Source: Owenia fusiformis
Lineage: Eukaryota; Annelida; Polychaeta; Sabellida; Oweniidae
Assembly (NCBI GenBank): GCA_903813345.2
Contig: CAIIXF020000005.1
Location: 33,919,375-33,983,374 of the forward strand
Reading direction: 5' to 3'
DNA: 64,000 nt
In this document: in pieces, positions 21,539 through 35,600 of the stretch
How the letters are laid out: each line of letters begins with the position of its first letter
Position numbering within the stretch: position 1 is the stretch's first letter
Program-made: the position numbers and the translations under genes
The notes under the pieces: generated by a model
Database searches by the model: none
Told to the model about the DNA's origin: nothing
Seen by the model: only the letters and a program-made list of their open reading frames with translations

Positions 21539-23220
21539 CTTTAGAGTTACGTGGAACTGCACAGTGCTCAAGACTTGTAAATCGTGTTTTGTAATGTCTA
21601 ATACATATATATTCTTTAACAATGAGAAAACAGTAAGAAATAGCAAGACATTTATTCCGAGAATTGCCCCATCCAAGCATTTCTGAATTTCTTCAGTGCT
21701 GGGTTTTATTACATTTTGTCGCAGGCTAAATACAGAAAAATACAAAATACAAAAACTGAGACTAATCAGAGTCTGCAGAGTGGGCGAGTTTTTTTATGAA
21801 AAGAACAAGTTTGCTATTTTTGTATTTTACTGGCCATTAAACTAGACTACTTTATTAACACCCAAGGTAAACACATTGGACGTTTTAACTAGAGACTTTT
21901 ATAAAATGCAAACAAGGCATCATGAAGGTCGCAGTGACCTCCTGATGTGGGTGGTGCCACAGAAGTGGCTGAAAGTGTACATGACATCTGAATCATGACG
22001 AGGAACATGCATTCTACTTCACCATGACTGACACTATTGATGTGGCACAGCAACACCCAATGAGGTGACTAGAGCGAAACACAATTATGTTTTCTATTGC
22101 ACGCAATAAAGGCAAGGGACATCAACAGTTTTGGTCGTCTTCATTTCTAATTTTCATATCAATACGTTTTTAATCACTGCAGTGCGCAGCTAACCTAATG
22201 AAATAATTAGTGCATGAGAATGTATTATTTATAGCTCGTTTTCTTGTAATACTCATGATCACTCATATTACACCGGCATTTGCATGATAAACCATATAGA
22301 AAAAGCAGAGCAGTTGGAGGCCTCTAAAAAGACAACAATATACACCAATGATAATGACGGTTAAGAAAGGGAAGAAATGCTGCTGGGCAGAGAGCCATCA
22401 AGGGATATAATTACAAACAACATACACCTTCGTGTTTAACACACCTGAATAATTATAGAAAACACACACCTGAAAATGGTTTTTTTTATCATAAACAACT
22501 TCATAGGATATTCAATGTCGTGTTTTAAGGGATGCTGCAACCAAACAGTGAGAGAGGTAGTATACTTAAGAAATGCGATCTCTATAGTCTTGCAATAAGC
22601 CCTTTTGATCCTATGTTTGACATACCTCATTAGTTAGGGGGCTAGTTTGGGGGATGCTTTTTGACACCTTCTTTTCTTGAAAGAGCAATTTCTTATTTAT
22701 AATATAATTTGTTTTGATTGGATGGTTGGTTACGTTGGTTGGATGCATTCTGCTTTGCCAGACCAACCCTTACAGTTGCGTGGGACTTGGCCTCTTTGGA
22801 AGGTTTAAGAAAAAGTATTCAATAGTTATACACATAAAACGGCTGTAAAAGTACGAAATTCTATATACAAAAATGAAAGTTTTGAAAGTAGTTTATTCAT
22901 GCCAACATTGAAAAACGAAAGTGGGCTTATTATCAATGTCTCCCATTCACATGATTCATATAAAATGAAAGTGGTTTATTCATTCCCTTCCGATTCATAA
23001 CTGTGAAACGCCAGTTACCGAACTCTCATTCAGAACAGAGTCATTGACACTGAGTGTGTTCGCTTTGTTTTCATACTTGAAACCAGTTCATATTTTTTAA
23101 ATCAACATACATTTATCATCTAACAGTGATGTTACTTATAGAACATCAATCGTTTGCTTGGAATTGAATGTCCGCATTTGCACATTCTGATACTCATCAC
23201 ATCTGTTTTAACTACTAGAA
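21539..23220. other. No gene seen
   Basis: No domain, no convincing exon and no repeat structure that I can support in this 1.7 kb. Confidence 0.4.
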
Positions 23221-23540
23221 GGCCCTGGTTTCTCATGATGGTGTTTGCAATATGAAAAGTCTTAACAGCAAAAACAAAATCAAGGCTCAGTCAACCAATC
23301 GTTTATTGAATGATTGTCAAATATTTGTCACAATTTGTTTATTTTTATTCGCACTGACCCAGATGCTTGAATTGACCATTCCCATTACCAACTTTTTTGT
23401 GGACGGTATTCGGCGGTTGGTGTTCGGCGTCTGTAGCAAATGAAAGGTGGTGACATTTTGCAACTAATGCCTTGTTCAACTAGTATGGCTTCCTAGAAAG
23501 GAACTAATAGAAGGCCATAGCTTCTCACGATGGTCTGAAA
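23221..23540. repeat. Dispersed repeat with GGTGGTGACATTTTGCA word
   Basis: The segment around 23410-23475 (GGTGTTCGGCGTCTG, AGGTGGTGACATTTTGCA, AATGCCTTGTTC) recurs near 42660-42755 and 48300-48375. AGAAGGCC(C/A)T also recurs at 23218 and 23507 beside CTTCTCA/TTTCTCA. It is probably a transposon end family; its limits are not resolved. Confidence 0.5.
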
Positions 23541-24160
23541 CGTGAATGAATGACATGCTAGTTTACAGTCTGTGTTATGAGAGACTTCACAGCAAACGGA
23601 TGATTGTTTACCCCAAAAATGGTCATTTGCGTGATCTTGTCCCGACTTTTGTGATAGGTCTTTACAATAGGTAATAATTACATTAAAGTAGTTGGTGTCA
23701 CCGCGAGTAAACCTGTAATAAAATAGCATCTTCTCACGCTCGGTCTTCACTGCGTTCAGCCGAGTGAACGAAGATGATAAAATAGAGCATTCATGTAATT
23801 TCCGTCTCACAAACAATTAGTTTGTCAGTCCGTTTCTCCCTTTCATTTCATTGAAGGATGTGAATGGTTGATCTTCAGCCAACACGGCTCCATGACCGTA
23901 TAGGCCAGAAAACTAGGCCTATGGTACTAGGTAAACTCAACATTAAGGCACAAGCATAGGAACAGATACTAGAGTTGTCCCGAAAATAGAGCGTGAAAGG
24001 GGGTGATTTTCTTTTCAGGAGAGCTCTACTAGGCTACTGTAAGACTGTGCCTGCTCCGATGTCTGTGCCCAAAGGAATATTGCATCCTATGTACATACGT
24101 TCACTGCCACTGATTACATGTAACTCACCATTATCTTATCCAAGTATTGTGTTATTTCAG

Positions 24161-24943
24161 ACAATCATCATGAGTGGACGGTTGAAGTCTGCCATCAAGG
24201 CCAACCAGATTGAGAAGGTCAGCAAATTACTTGATCGAGCCGGAGACCTTGCCGGGAGACAATGCGACAACTACTTTGAACCAAGCTGCACTGACAAATG
24301 CCTGTCATTTGGGCGCTCGGAAATGGAGCCCGAAAATGCGTTACATTATGCAACGCGTCTTGGTCGTACCCAAATAGTAAAGATGATGCTCCAGAGGGGA
24401 GCAAGCGTCAATCTTCGTACGCATAACGGAGATTCTCCTCTTCACATAGCAGCTACCCTCGGGAATAACGATATTGCGGCTGTGCTGATCATCCACGGAG
24501 CGGACTTGTACGCAAAAGACGCTCTTGGTTGGACGTCCATACACCGGGCGGCGGAGAGCGGACATATGAACATGGTTCAATTTCTCATGGACGCCGGGAA
24601 GCCGGAAGACGTTGACGCTTTATCGGCAGAACTGGAGACGCCACTACATCTTGCTTGTTGGTGGGATCGCCCACAAATGGCATTCGAACTTCTACAACTT
24701 GGCGCTAAAGTAAATGCTCAAAACAAACGAGGTGATACTCCTTTACATTACTGTACGAATGAACATGCCATTGGAAGAATAGACATCGCAAAGATTTTAC
24801 TAAGTAGAGGGGCTGATGTGAGCATTAGAAATCAAGATGGTAGGCTTCCCACAGACTCTAAGAAGTGGGCGAGTTGGATCCATATCTTAAAGAAAGACAA
24901 ACAACTCCCTTCTGTATCTTCAAATAATTCCAACAAGATATGA
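24161..24943 (+). CDS. Ankyrin-repeat protein, main coding exon
   Basis: The exon starts after a TTATTTCAG acceptor at 24160. The first in-exon ATG is 24170 and the stop is at 24941-24943, giving 257 residues in one exon. There are five ankyrin repeats at about residues 54-86, 87-119, 120-152, 155-187 and 188-223, seen as the repeated signatures NALHYATRLGR, DSPLHIAATLGN, WTSIHRAAESGH, ETPLHLACWW and DTPLHYCTNEH, followed by LL..GA. Before them a helical segment (residues 1-24) and a Cys cluster (C32, C40, C44) are followed by an acidic linker. The C-terminus is short and basic. There is no SOCS box, kinase or membrane segment. The protein probably acts as an intracellular binding scaffold; the partner is unknown. 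The frame is open upstream of the acceptor to 23993, but that part is intronic if the acceptor is used. Confidence 0.85.
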   Translation, partial: TIIMSGRLKSAIKANQIEKVSKLLDRAGDLAGRQCDNYFEPSCTDKCLSFGRSEMEPENALHYATRLGRTQIVKMMLQRGASVNLRTHNGDSPLHIAATLGNNDIAAVLIIHGADLYAKDALGWTSIHRAAESGHMNMVQFLMDAGKPEDVDALSAELETPLHLACWWDRPQMAFELLQLGAKVNAQNKRGDTPLHYCTNEHAIGRIDIAKILLSRGADVSIRNQDGRLPTDSKKWASWIHILKKDKQLPSVSSNNSNKI

Positions 24944-27782
24944 TAATAATTTGTCGAACTAACAAAGGAGTTTTAGTAAGGATTTAATCAGGAATATTTA
25001 AGTGATGAACGTGGTTTCGAGCGATATGCCATTCTACATAATACCAGATAGATGACATGCTATGAAGATTACACCATGAGGATAATATATAAGGATAACA
25101 TAATTAAATATATAATTATGATGATACACTAGGAGTATTATATACAAAATTATGATGATAACAGTTTGAGGATAGCGTTCTAAAATAAAATTATGGTGAT
25201 AACAGTATGAGGATAACATTATTAAATAAAATTATGGTGATAACAGTATGTGATGAGGATAACTTTATTAAATAAAACTATGATGATAACAGTATGAGGA
25301 TAACATTATTATAGTGTGATGATAACAATATGAAGATAACATTACTAATATTCTGTCAACTTACTGACTATACTCAATTAAGTCTAGGGTTTGATTAAAT
25401 AACTAGCTTACATGTATTTTGGTTGTTTGAATAATCTACAATGTATATTTATATTGACTAAAATTACCACCTTGACATAACAGTCATAGGTTGAAAATTA
25501 ATTATATTCACTAAAATAATCAAGAGTTTTTCAATGATTGAATGAACAGAAAATACATGTTTATGTTTTATATGTCTCTGGGTAGTCCAGTTACACACCT
25601 TTGCCCCCCCCCACTACACCCCACCCCACAAAGTAAGAAGTTTCATACCTGTGTAATCAAGTAGTATGAGATGGGGGGGGGGTCACTGGAACCTATGCAA
25701 GACTATATTTATGGGTTAGAGACTGGAACTTATCGTAAACCTTTGATATAAATATTTACTGAAATGATGTATAACTGGCTGTTGTGCTGAACTTTGGAAA
25801 TGGTGTATATCAACATATTTACAGAAAAATCTACCATGAGATCATCCTAATATCTTAAACCTCATATAGGATAATCTGTTTTTATCTAACCCAATGTGTA
25901 ATAACCATAATCTTAATCTGTAAAATATGGCGTCAAATACATTTTTATATATGAATCTATCCTTTTAATTAGGTTTGAAATCGAAAAAAAGTTTACAATG
26001 CTCACATTTATCTCATGGGTATTCCTCGAAGGAGAAATTATTCTCACGTGCAAATGAATATTGTTAAGTCCAATTGGCTAAATCAACCACACTCTTAACG
26101 GACAATAACTTGTACAGGGATGCCCTATTGCCCTCGTAAGGCTAAAGGGGAGGGTGTTCAAAATTTCAAAAATATCAGATTTGCATTTAACCATGTCTTT
26201 ATGAATGTTCATGTTGAACCAACAGGGGCCTGTATGGATGATTGGCCAGAGCTCTCATGGGTTCTTAGCCTTCATTTCTAGGGCTCTGCCAAATCTTCCA
26301 TACAGGCCTCTGTGTTTAAATCATGTTTGGATTCCAATTAAAAATGGATGTATTATTGTTGAACATCTGAAGGGAGTAGTAGTCATGTTATGAACTTTAG
26401 TTGGGCCTTGCCTACTAGCATAACAATTGGATTTTCAATAAGAATCATGGAAGTACAAGATGTGAGCTACTTTTATTTGTGGACACTTATTATTTACTCT
26501 TTAATCAAAAAACATAACATTTCTATCTTGTTCCATATGTAGACATGAACCACCTAGTATATTTATATAATAAATATATGTACAAACATCTATAATGTGA
26601 GCAAATAAAAATATATATTACATTTTCGATTTAAGTAGACTTGGACAATATTGATACTGGCTTATATAAACTTATATAAATATATCATTCTACAATAATA
26701 TGATATATTGTACAGAATATTGTGTATATTAATTCACACCAAGAGATATCTATGAAATCTGCAGTAACTATACCTGGGGTTAGAAAATAAATCTGCACAA
26801 CTCCATAATTTCAAATTAAAGGAACTATAAGGGATAGAGAATGCAAAATGATAGTAAAACCTGTCTAATCCGAACGCCATTGGGACAGGCTCAAAGTGAT
26901 CAGATTAGAAGGTGTTCATATTTCGAGGACATGTAGAAGGGTCAGAGAGTGAAAAATGAAAAAGCAATCTTTTCTAAAAGCATGCCAATGTTTCTCTTAA
27001 CAATCCTCATTTTATTTTAGAAAAATTGAGACGATTGACCACTTTTAGAAGATACTGAAAATTCAAGATGAAAAAATATCCAATTAATTACAATTGAAAA
27101 AGGGAAGTCCCATTTTTCAATTTTTTGACAGATTAACTTATAATCAAAAGAGCATCCTTGAATAAAGTCACAACTGTTAGACTTTTTAGAAAATACTACA
27201 TGGATGATGAGAGCAAAAACTCATCTGAACACTCAACTTCTCTCTATCCCTTTTGTCCCTTTATCATGTCTCTTTATTCATCTTTGTCCATTCAAATTAT
27301 GCTATGGTCCATGATTTTGATGAATCCTAAATGACATGCATGAAGCCATTGCTCTTTGAAAAATTACAGACATGATCTGGTGTAACGATGTACATAAACT
27401 GTAAGTTCATAATATTGATCATTTTTCTCTACTTTGGCATATTTCATTTTATGCTTTAACTAGTTATTTGGTTAAAAAGATTCAGCATTTACAGTAAAAA
27501 CGAGATAAAATTGATATACTTTACAGGGTCCATTAAAATGTTCACAATAAATAAAATAAAAGACAGTACAACAGTTACACATCATAATAATAAATGCATA
27601 ATAAACCCCACTTATACCTTATTTTATCAAATCTCAGTATACATCATACAACCATTACATAGTAAGAAAAACATAGGAGATTTTCAAAGAATCTCTAACT
27701 GCAATAAACATTATCTCATATTGAAATCTTGTGAGTAAATACATTACAAAGTACTATAAACGTTAGAAAGCACAGTTTGTTC
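24944..27782. other. No gene seen; AT-rich imperfect tandem at 25070-25350
   Basis: 25070-25350 holds about six degenerate units of roughly 45 bp built from GATAACAGTATGAGGATAAC and TTATTAAATAAAATTATGGT. A C-run and G-run pair at 25604-25682 is probably a decayed G-run MITE. Otherwise there is no exon-like sequence. Confidence 0.5.
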
Positions 27783-28306
27783 GCACCACCAAGCCTGGGA
27801 GGTTCACTGTATATAAACATTGATGGGGATCCTTAGCGCATGTGGGGTATAGTTTTCAATATTTGGTATTGCAATGGACCCAGATTTTAGTATCTGATAT
27901 GAGAATGCTTGAAATATGACTTCTGAGGTATGGCAATGGTCAAATTTTCCTAATTTCTGGTATGAGAATAGTTGTGGAAGATATGTTATACAACACTTTT
28001 GGTGTGGGATTTCACCAGAAGTTACACATGTCCTTAATTTGAGGTTGTTTCGGATCATTTTCTGGATATTTGGTATGGCACTGATCGTATATTTGGACAT
28101 TTAGTATGGCATTGGCAACTATTTTGACATTTGGTATGGTTTTGGGGTGTTATTTACACATAACTACAAACAGTATTGTACAAATAAGTTGGTATGGGAA
28201 CATGGTGAAATTTTATAGATTGGTAGGGGGACATACTGATATCTTAGGGTTCAATCTAGGACCCCCGCCAGAGTTTGTATGCAGTGAACCTCCAGGCACC
28301 ACTGAA
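27783..28306. mobile_element. TIR element of about 0.5 kb
   Basis: The left end has CCTGGGAGGTTCACTGTATA near 27792. The right end, in reverse complement, reads GTGGTGCCTGGAGGTTCACT, followed by a GCATACAAAC stretch. The interior repeats TATTTGGTATGGCA-like words on alternating strands. The frames at 27804-28324 lie inside it and are not genes. Confidence 0.6.
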
Positions 28307-29345
28307 GACTGTAGAAATACATGACACAACACAGAAGCCAGGTTGAAACATTTAATAACTTGGGGGTGTTTTGGAATACTCACAACTTGCCCTTACCCCA
28401 TAGTTACCAAATGACCCATTCCTGATTTTAAACATCAAGTTTGGTCTTTTCCACTGGAGTGGTTCTTGTCAGGAAGGTCAAGCTACATGCTTTTAAGAGA
28501 ACTTGTACGTGAACATGTAATCATCCTCCTAAGCAGGTGTCCAGAATCCGTACCTCCTTCCTCCTGCTATAACCAATTTGGAAGCACCCGATTAAACTGA
28601 GTCACATGATCTAATTATGCGCAATGACTTATACATGATTTCTGTTGCAGTGTTGCGACAGCCAATCAGATTGCCAGTTCTTAATCTGGGAAGCCAATCA
28701 GATTGCGAGTTCTTAATTGGGGAAATGCTAACTGCTTATCGCAGGGGGTAAAAAGAAAGAATATATTCTGGATTTTGAAGCCGTGATCTGAAGTTGACAT
28801 GTAATATGACCCAAAAGGACTACTTTCCCCTCCAATTTGTTTTTCCAGGGACCTAATTACAACTGCTTTACATGTATCTCTAGCCTTTATACTCATTCAT
28901 TCAGGTAAATACTATGGATGGGATAACTCATCCTCATCCTTAAAGTACCATAATTCCACAGAATCACGCACAAGTTCTCTAAAAAACATGTAGCTCAATA
29001 ATATGCATATTATCAACCCAATAAATCAATCCTCCTCCTGAGCAATGGAAAAATATCCTCATACAAACTTTATTCACCTGACACCACACTGTTCTATTAC
29101 AAGATACAAGTTCTATAATAACAAGTTCTATGACAAGGAAAGACATTGCACATTGCTTTGTAATTGGAATTACAATTGTGTCATTTGTGATTACAAAAAT
29201 ATCTCGATGTTCAAAGTATGTGACCTAAATGACATTACGTTGTGCATTATTTGAGTATCTGGTTTGCATTGAAGGTTCAACTGAGGGGTGTCACTCAATG
29301 CAATATTATGAAAGATGAACACTGAAAGTCTTAAGTTAAGGATAC
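28307..29345. other. No gene seen
   Basis: Contains a short direct duplication (AGCCAATCAGATTGCCAGTT and AGCCAATCAGATTGCGAGTT at about 28660-28710). No exon is supported. Confidence 0.4.
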
Positions 29346-29349
29346 AAAG

Positions 29350-29560
29350 CAGGCCCGTAACCAGGGGGGGGGGGATTCGCAGGGTTCGGGCAACCCCCCC
29401 TGGACAAAAATTCTTTCAAAATCATGCAGTTTTTGACCATTTTGAGCACTTCTCAAGTGATTTTGGCCTAATTTGGGCCAAAATTGTCAAATGTGAACCC
29501 CCCCTGGAAATTTTTGAAAATTGAACCCCCCCTTGGCAAATCCTGGCTACGGGCCTGCAA
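29350..29560. mobile_element. G-run MITE (short, TIR type)
   Basis: Left end GGCCCGTAACCAGGGGGGG, right end CCTGGCTACGGGCC, with internal C-runs. It sits just beyond the 3' end of the protrudin gene, within about 75 bp of its stop codon, so it probably lies inside the 3' UTR. Confidence 0.75.
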
Positions 29561-29632
29561 AGTCTCGTGTCAATGTATTAATTACTGGATTTTGGTCATG
29601 GAGATATTTTGCTTCTAAATGTAAGGCCGGGG

Positions 29633-32600
29633 TCACCTTTCTTTCAATAGGTTATTGCACACATAGCAAACTTGGACGGTCTCAGTCTGGGCAGCAGGCG
29701 CTGAAAATAATTTTGTTATTAAGCAATAATTATAATATGTATTCCACAACCTGAAGCCGTATGTATGCTTTCAAAAGATTGTTATTACTATATCTATAGA
29801 AGATTAAATTATTTTTAAAATTCAATCTTGAAAAAGTAAGGTTCTGCCATATCTATACAACTTCAAATATCAACAAAATGCAGTAATTTCTATCAAACTT
29901 TGAGAAGGCAAAAATAAGTGAAAATGCTGAACTTGTGGTGTATTAATTTACCTGTGGCTCCAAATACTGCCCTGGGCACCTTGTGGGAACAACATCTTGA
30001 ACAGAAGTGATTACCACAGTGACTGCAAATATGCTAGAAGAAAAGAAAATGATGGCTTAATCATAGTCTTAAATCAGGCCCTTATAATATAAAGCCTCTA
30101 TACTAGAGGCTAAATCATTTCTTAACTACAAATGTGACAAAATGAATAACAGACTGCAATGTCTAAGGTTAGTTGGCCAATGATGCCAAATATATACCAA
30201 TAGAAGACAAGAACAGAAATTTACACCATATTACATCAGTACTCTGAGCCAATAGAACCTGGTTCTATTTTAGTTATGTTTACAAATAATAGACACAATA
30301 GATGTCAGCACTTCCCACTGTCTAGTAAACTTGATGCGAATAGAAATATTCTTGAATTATGTCATTAAATATTCAAAATTCAGTCAAAGTGATGTCATAT
30401 TTGAAATCTACATGTAAAAGTACATCTAATAAGATGTTTTGAAAATTGTTTAGCAACTTTGAAAATTTAATTTTTTCTGAAAATGTGACTTCTAGTTCGG
30501 GTTGATTCCTCATAGACCCCATGTTACAAAATCACAAAAAGTGAAATATCTTTTCTTGTATTGGACTGATAACATTTTCTTTTACTGGACATATTTTAAT
30601 TTGCATAACTATTAGATACATAAGGATTATATAAAATCAGCCCTTAGCATAGGATTTGATCCTATGTTTTCAGATTAACTTTCTACTATACCCACCATGT
30701 TATCTGACCCGAACGAGCCACCTGGTGGCGAAACTGGTAACTACCTACTCGCATCTGCGTTATTTAAAAGCTTTATTTTGGAACTGAAACAATTTGACTG
30801 CCTTACCCTTCTTTTTAAAATGGCTGAGAATGCCACCTGGCAACTTGAACATGAACTAGGCAACGATGCAGCATGTTCTTGTCGCCTTCTTCGCAAGTCT
30901 AATATTTTGCTGACAACTCCTAATTTAGGTTCAGCTTCATTTGAGCCACGACTGTCTGGAGAAAATGTATCAAGATCTTGTCTCAGTTGTAGGAATTGCA
31001 CTGGGGATTCTTCATCTTCTGACCCCTCTCCAAGTACACTGTATGAGGCCTGGAATATGAAATTCAAAATTCATCAGTTCAGTATTGTTAGTACACTGAT
31101 ATAAAGTATCAGATTGGATGGTTTCATGTCAATATTGAGGCAAATTGATAGAAACTCAGTTAAAATGTCCTATTCTTTTCTATTCTGATTGACAAATTAG
31201 ATGTATTCAATACATATTGCTTCTGACAACATCAATTAGTGGAACTTTTGTAGATGTGCAATTTACTCAGTCCACCTCAAAAAAGGTCAACAATTTTTCA
31301 AAGTGGTATAAAGCTGGTATATTCCTCCAAGAAAATACTGAAAAACCTATAGGCTATATAAATATCTCTAACAACCTATATAAATATGTGTAGTACCCTA
31401 TCTGAAGACTGTAACTGTATTTTTGGAATGTCTACTTTGGATTTTGGTTTTGAACTGTTTCTGGTTCGTAACATTTCAGCTTCCACTTTCAGCCTTAACT
31501 CCTCATCGACTGCCGATTGTGTGGAAATATTGTTTACAGGGTTGACTGAATTGGTACTGCTGCTGCTGCACTCTATTGGACTGCTATTTCTCTGTTGGTC
31601 CCCACTAGAGGGCTCTGAGACACCTTCTAGCGCACTGTGTTTCATGTGTAGTATATTGAGAATGTCTGCAAGACATGTATGCAAATACCAAGTCAACCAC
31701 TATGGTAAAATATACATGTACCATGGTATAAAAAGGTTTATTCCATAGTTAGCATGATATTCATAGGATAACATGTGAAAATAAAAACGGTATTTTTGGA
31801 ATCAGTGGTAAAATATGATATTTTTGACAAATTTTCACTTAACCATAGCATACGGTTTTTAGCCATGACATACGACGTCATATGCGATGGTTTATGGATT
31901 TTTGCTACTTCAGACTCAAAACGAGGCTAAGTGTCAACATCGCCGGATCGTTTGGAAAATTTGAATTAAATGACTTAATTTCCGACGATTCTGATGATGA
32001 CTTTAACTATGGAATAAAAAGAACATCCTATGATTTACTCGTGATACTACGCTCGCTTGTGCAGATATCATATCCATTCGTGGATAAAAATCATATCACT
32101 CATAAATCATAGGATATCCTCTATGTATACCAATGAAACTGTAAGGCAGGTGAAGTGACTCATATTTCAACTTGAAAAACTTGTTACTTAAAAGAAATTT
32201 TACTTTGCAATTGCTGTAACCTATATCACAGATATTTTTCTTTGAATAAGTTTCTCCGTAATTTAAAGTAGCCAATTATACAAATAGTGACTGCCATTGA
32301 GGGAAATAGTGCAAATTATTATATACCTCAAATGTATTCTAGATGCTCATCGGCTTATTCATGGTCACATGACATGGAATAGATGAACTAATTCCCTGGA
32401 AAGTCCTAAATCCCTGCTTTCAGGGAAGATGAATTGTACTAATCACCAGTTAGGTCATGTGACCAGTCAATAGTACATTTTATCTTCCCCCAAATCTGAG
32501 ATTATAGGAGTTGAAAGGTAAAATGCCTTTAAATGCCAATAAGAACCTGTGAACATTTGATATTGAAATGAAAAGACTTCTCATTTTGTTTTTGTTTACA

Positions 32601-35600
32601 GAGTACTTATCAGGTATATAATAAAACAAATAGTGACTGCCACATTTTCGGGAAATAGTGTAAAAATCTTCCTCTCGGGAATATCCTGTCCACTGACTTG
32701 TTCCCTCGGCCTGCAGCCTCGGGAACATGTCAGTGGACAGGATATTCCCTTGAGGAAAATATTTTGTACTATTTCCCTCAATGGCAGTCACTATTTGTAC
32801 AATATTTTTCCCGAGGGAATATCCTGTCCACTGACATGTTCCCGAGGCTGCAGGCCAATGGAACATGTCAGTGGACAGGATATTCCTGAGGGGAATTTTT
32901 TGACAGTATTTCCCGAAAATGTGGCAGTCACTATTTGTTTTATTATATACCCCAAATGTACTCTGTAAAAAAACAAAACATTTCAACATTTAATGTTTAC
33001 AGGTTCTTATTGGCATTTAAAGGCATTTTGCCTTTCAACTCCTATAATCTCACCTATCAGGGAAGATAAAACGTACTAATGACTGGTCACCTGACCTACC
33101 TGGTGATTAGTATATTTCATCTTCCATAATACCAGGGATTTAGGACACTCCAGGGAATTAGTTCATCTATTTCATATCATGTGACCATGAATAAGCCAAT
33201 GAGCATCTAGAATACATATCAGGTATATAATACCAATATATCATACATTGACTCACCTTTACTGGATCTATGTAAGAATATAGCATTTATTGACACTAAC
33301 ACTGTCAACTTTAATGGGAGTATATAAAGACCTGCTACAACACCACAGCATATCATATAGAACCTGAAAGATAAAGAACATTGAATCTTCCATTTCCTAA
33401 TGATACATAAACTTTAATTTATGTCCAACTCATTAAGTATGTTATGGGTAATATTAGGATCCAATCAGATTTGTCCAATTCTTTGTTGTAATTAAATGGC
33501 CCATAATGCAAATAGATAAACTTGTAAACCAGAGAACTATCCTGAAATAAAATCAAACTTTTGGGACTTTTTTAGAAATAGTCATGATGTGAAAGGATGA
33601 GCTCAAAGAATAAAGTAAAATTTTTTAATTTTTCTGACCAGACTTTGAACTCCTATCACATATTCCTTTAATTGTGAGATTGGAACTGTAACCTCTGAAA
33701 TGTGACTCTCCTTGGGTAACTTGAATCAAATATTTCAGCCATGGAAAGTTTTGTGATGACACATCATTTTAAACATGATATAATAATTCCATATACACAT
33801 ACCTTATAGAATCTCTTGGATTTTGCCACTTTATAAGACTGTAAAACTGCACAAATATATTGGTAGCCAATGATATACATCTATCTATCTCAAACAATCT
33901 AAAATGTAGAATACTTTCTTATTGGATAATTAATTTTAACATAGGTTTCAAGAAAAAACTCTCTTGAAAGCCCATGCTTTTACATGTAACTACATTGTAA
34001 TTAATTCATTCTGAAATTGTGAATTCACAAAATGCAAAATACTCAATTCTATACATATATTCTTAATATAGTCTTAATCTAGAATTAAAATTATATAAAA
34101 CTGGATGGAATTGTCTTAATGATAATACGAACAGATTTAGTAAATATTTTGATAAACAAAAAATAGAGTACTATTTACTGTAAAAAATCAACATTACATA
34201 CATTGTTCGAAATTCAGACACAACATCGGAGGGATGCCCATTGTTCTGAATCTGTCTCCTGTTTGCTTGGTAACCACTGACATCTGGGATTATCTTCTTC
34301 AGTAAGTTATTGTGATGATGGAGAGCTCCTAATCCACACAATACTCCAAATAACATAATGGCAAATATGGCTACAAACCCTGGAATATCAGATGATGCAA
34401 ATTATATGCAAATTCATGAAATTTATTGAAGTTTTTATTTAGGTCAAGGTCGAATCAATGTATAGTATCACAATTCTAAATTATTTTCATTTTGGCATTA
34501 TGTACAAATAACTATGGCTGAAATTCAGTCAAAATATTGCTGAACTAAGGTTTTCTATTTATTACATTATAGATATTTTAATTTATGTTTGTTCCTATTT
34601 ATTGTCATTTTTAATTCACAAATTGGTTATTTTGGCCTATCTGCCATAAGCTTTTACCAATGGCATTATACATGGTATTAATTTATTTTAAATATTGGTT
34701 GTAATTTTGTCTCACCAATATTTCTATCTATATAATTATATGATCCTAACTTATAATTCTGCCTAAAAAAAGCACAAGATTAAAAAGTAAAAACCTGAGT
34801 AAGTAGAACCCCTTTTGTACCTCTAAAAAAGTGTAGGAGGTGTTTCACTTACAAGGTCGATTAATGGAAATTCAATTGGTCATTGGATTCTGATAAGTGT
34901 TCCACATATGAAGTTGTTCCACTTACAGAGAAAGGTGTTTACCTTCACAGGGTTGACTGTATGGAAAGGTTAAAATGAGCCACTTACCCCTTGAGAAGAT
35001 AAGACACAGGAGATTGCACACTGCCCATACACTAAATGTATGCTTCAGGTTTTGGCAACTGGGAAATATAACATCAGAGTTCTATAGAGTAAGAGTCTAT
35101 ATGGCCTATATTATATAGGCCATAGACTCTTACTCTATATAATATAGTATATTGTTACTGTTCATATTTCAAAAACAGAATATAAAACATGAATTTTTAA
35201 CTCAAGCTCAAAAACAGAACAGATTGGAATGTATCAACATACATGTAAAGCCCAGTATACACCAATGGGGCAAATTGGGACCTCCATAGACTTAACATTG
35301 CATGGGACCTCGTGGGACCTTTTGGGATTTTGCCCCATGAAGTCCGTGGGACTCCATGGGACTCCGTGGGATTTTGCCCCATCTTGCCCCATCGAGTCCC
35401 ACGAGGTCCCATGAGGTCCCATGAAGTCCCACATGGGACTCGGTGGGACTTGATGGGGCAATATGGGGCAAAATCCCACAGGGTCCCATGGAGTCCCATC
35501 GAGAATGAACATGTTCATTCTTTCCATGGGGCATCGTGGGATTTTCGATCAAATGACGTGTTGCGTGAAGCCCGACATACACCAATGGGGCACGGTGGGA

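Noticed and set aside
20757-21680. Several overlapping frames on both strands
   Set aside because: All fall in the fold-back element bounded by GCTCAATG.
30697-31104. Plus-strand frame of 135 codons opposite a minus-strand frame
   Set aside because: The minus strand carries the protrudin exon with FYVE ligands and correct splice sites; the plus frame is its shadow.
31386-31748. Plus-strand frame of 120 codons
   Set aside because: Antisense shadow of the protrudin linker exon at 31665-31397.
32480-32989. 169-codon minus-strand frame with repeated STDMFP-like segments
   Set aside because: The repeats come from the nested hairpins, and mirror frames exist on the plus strand.
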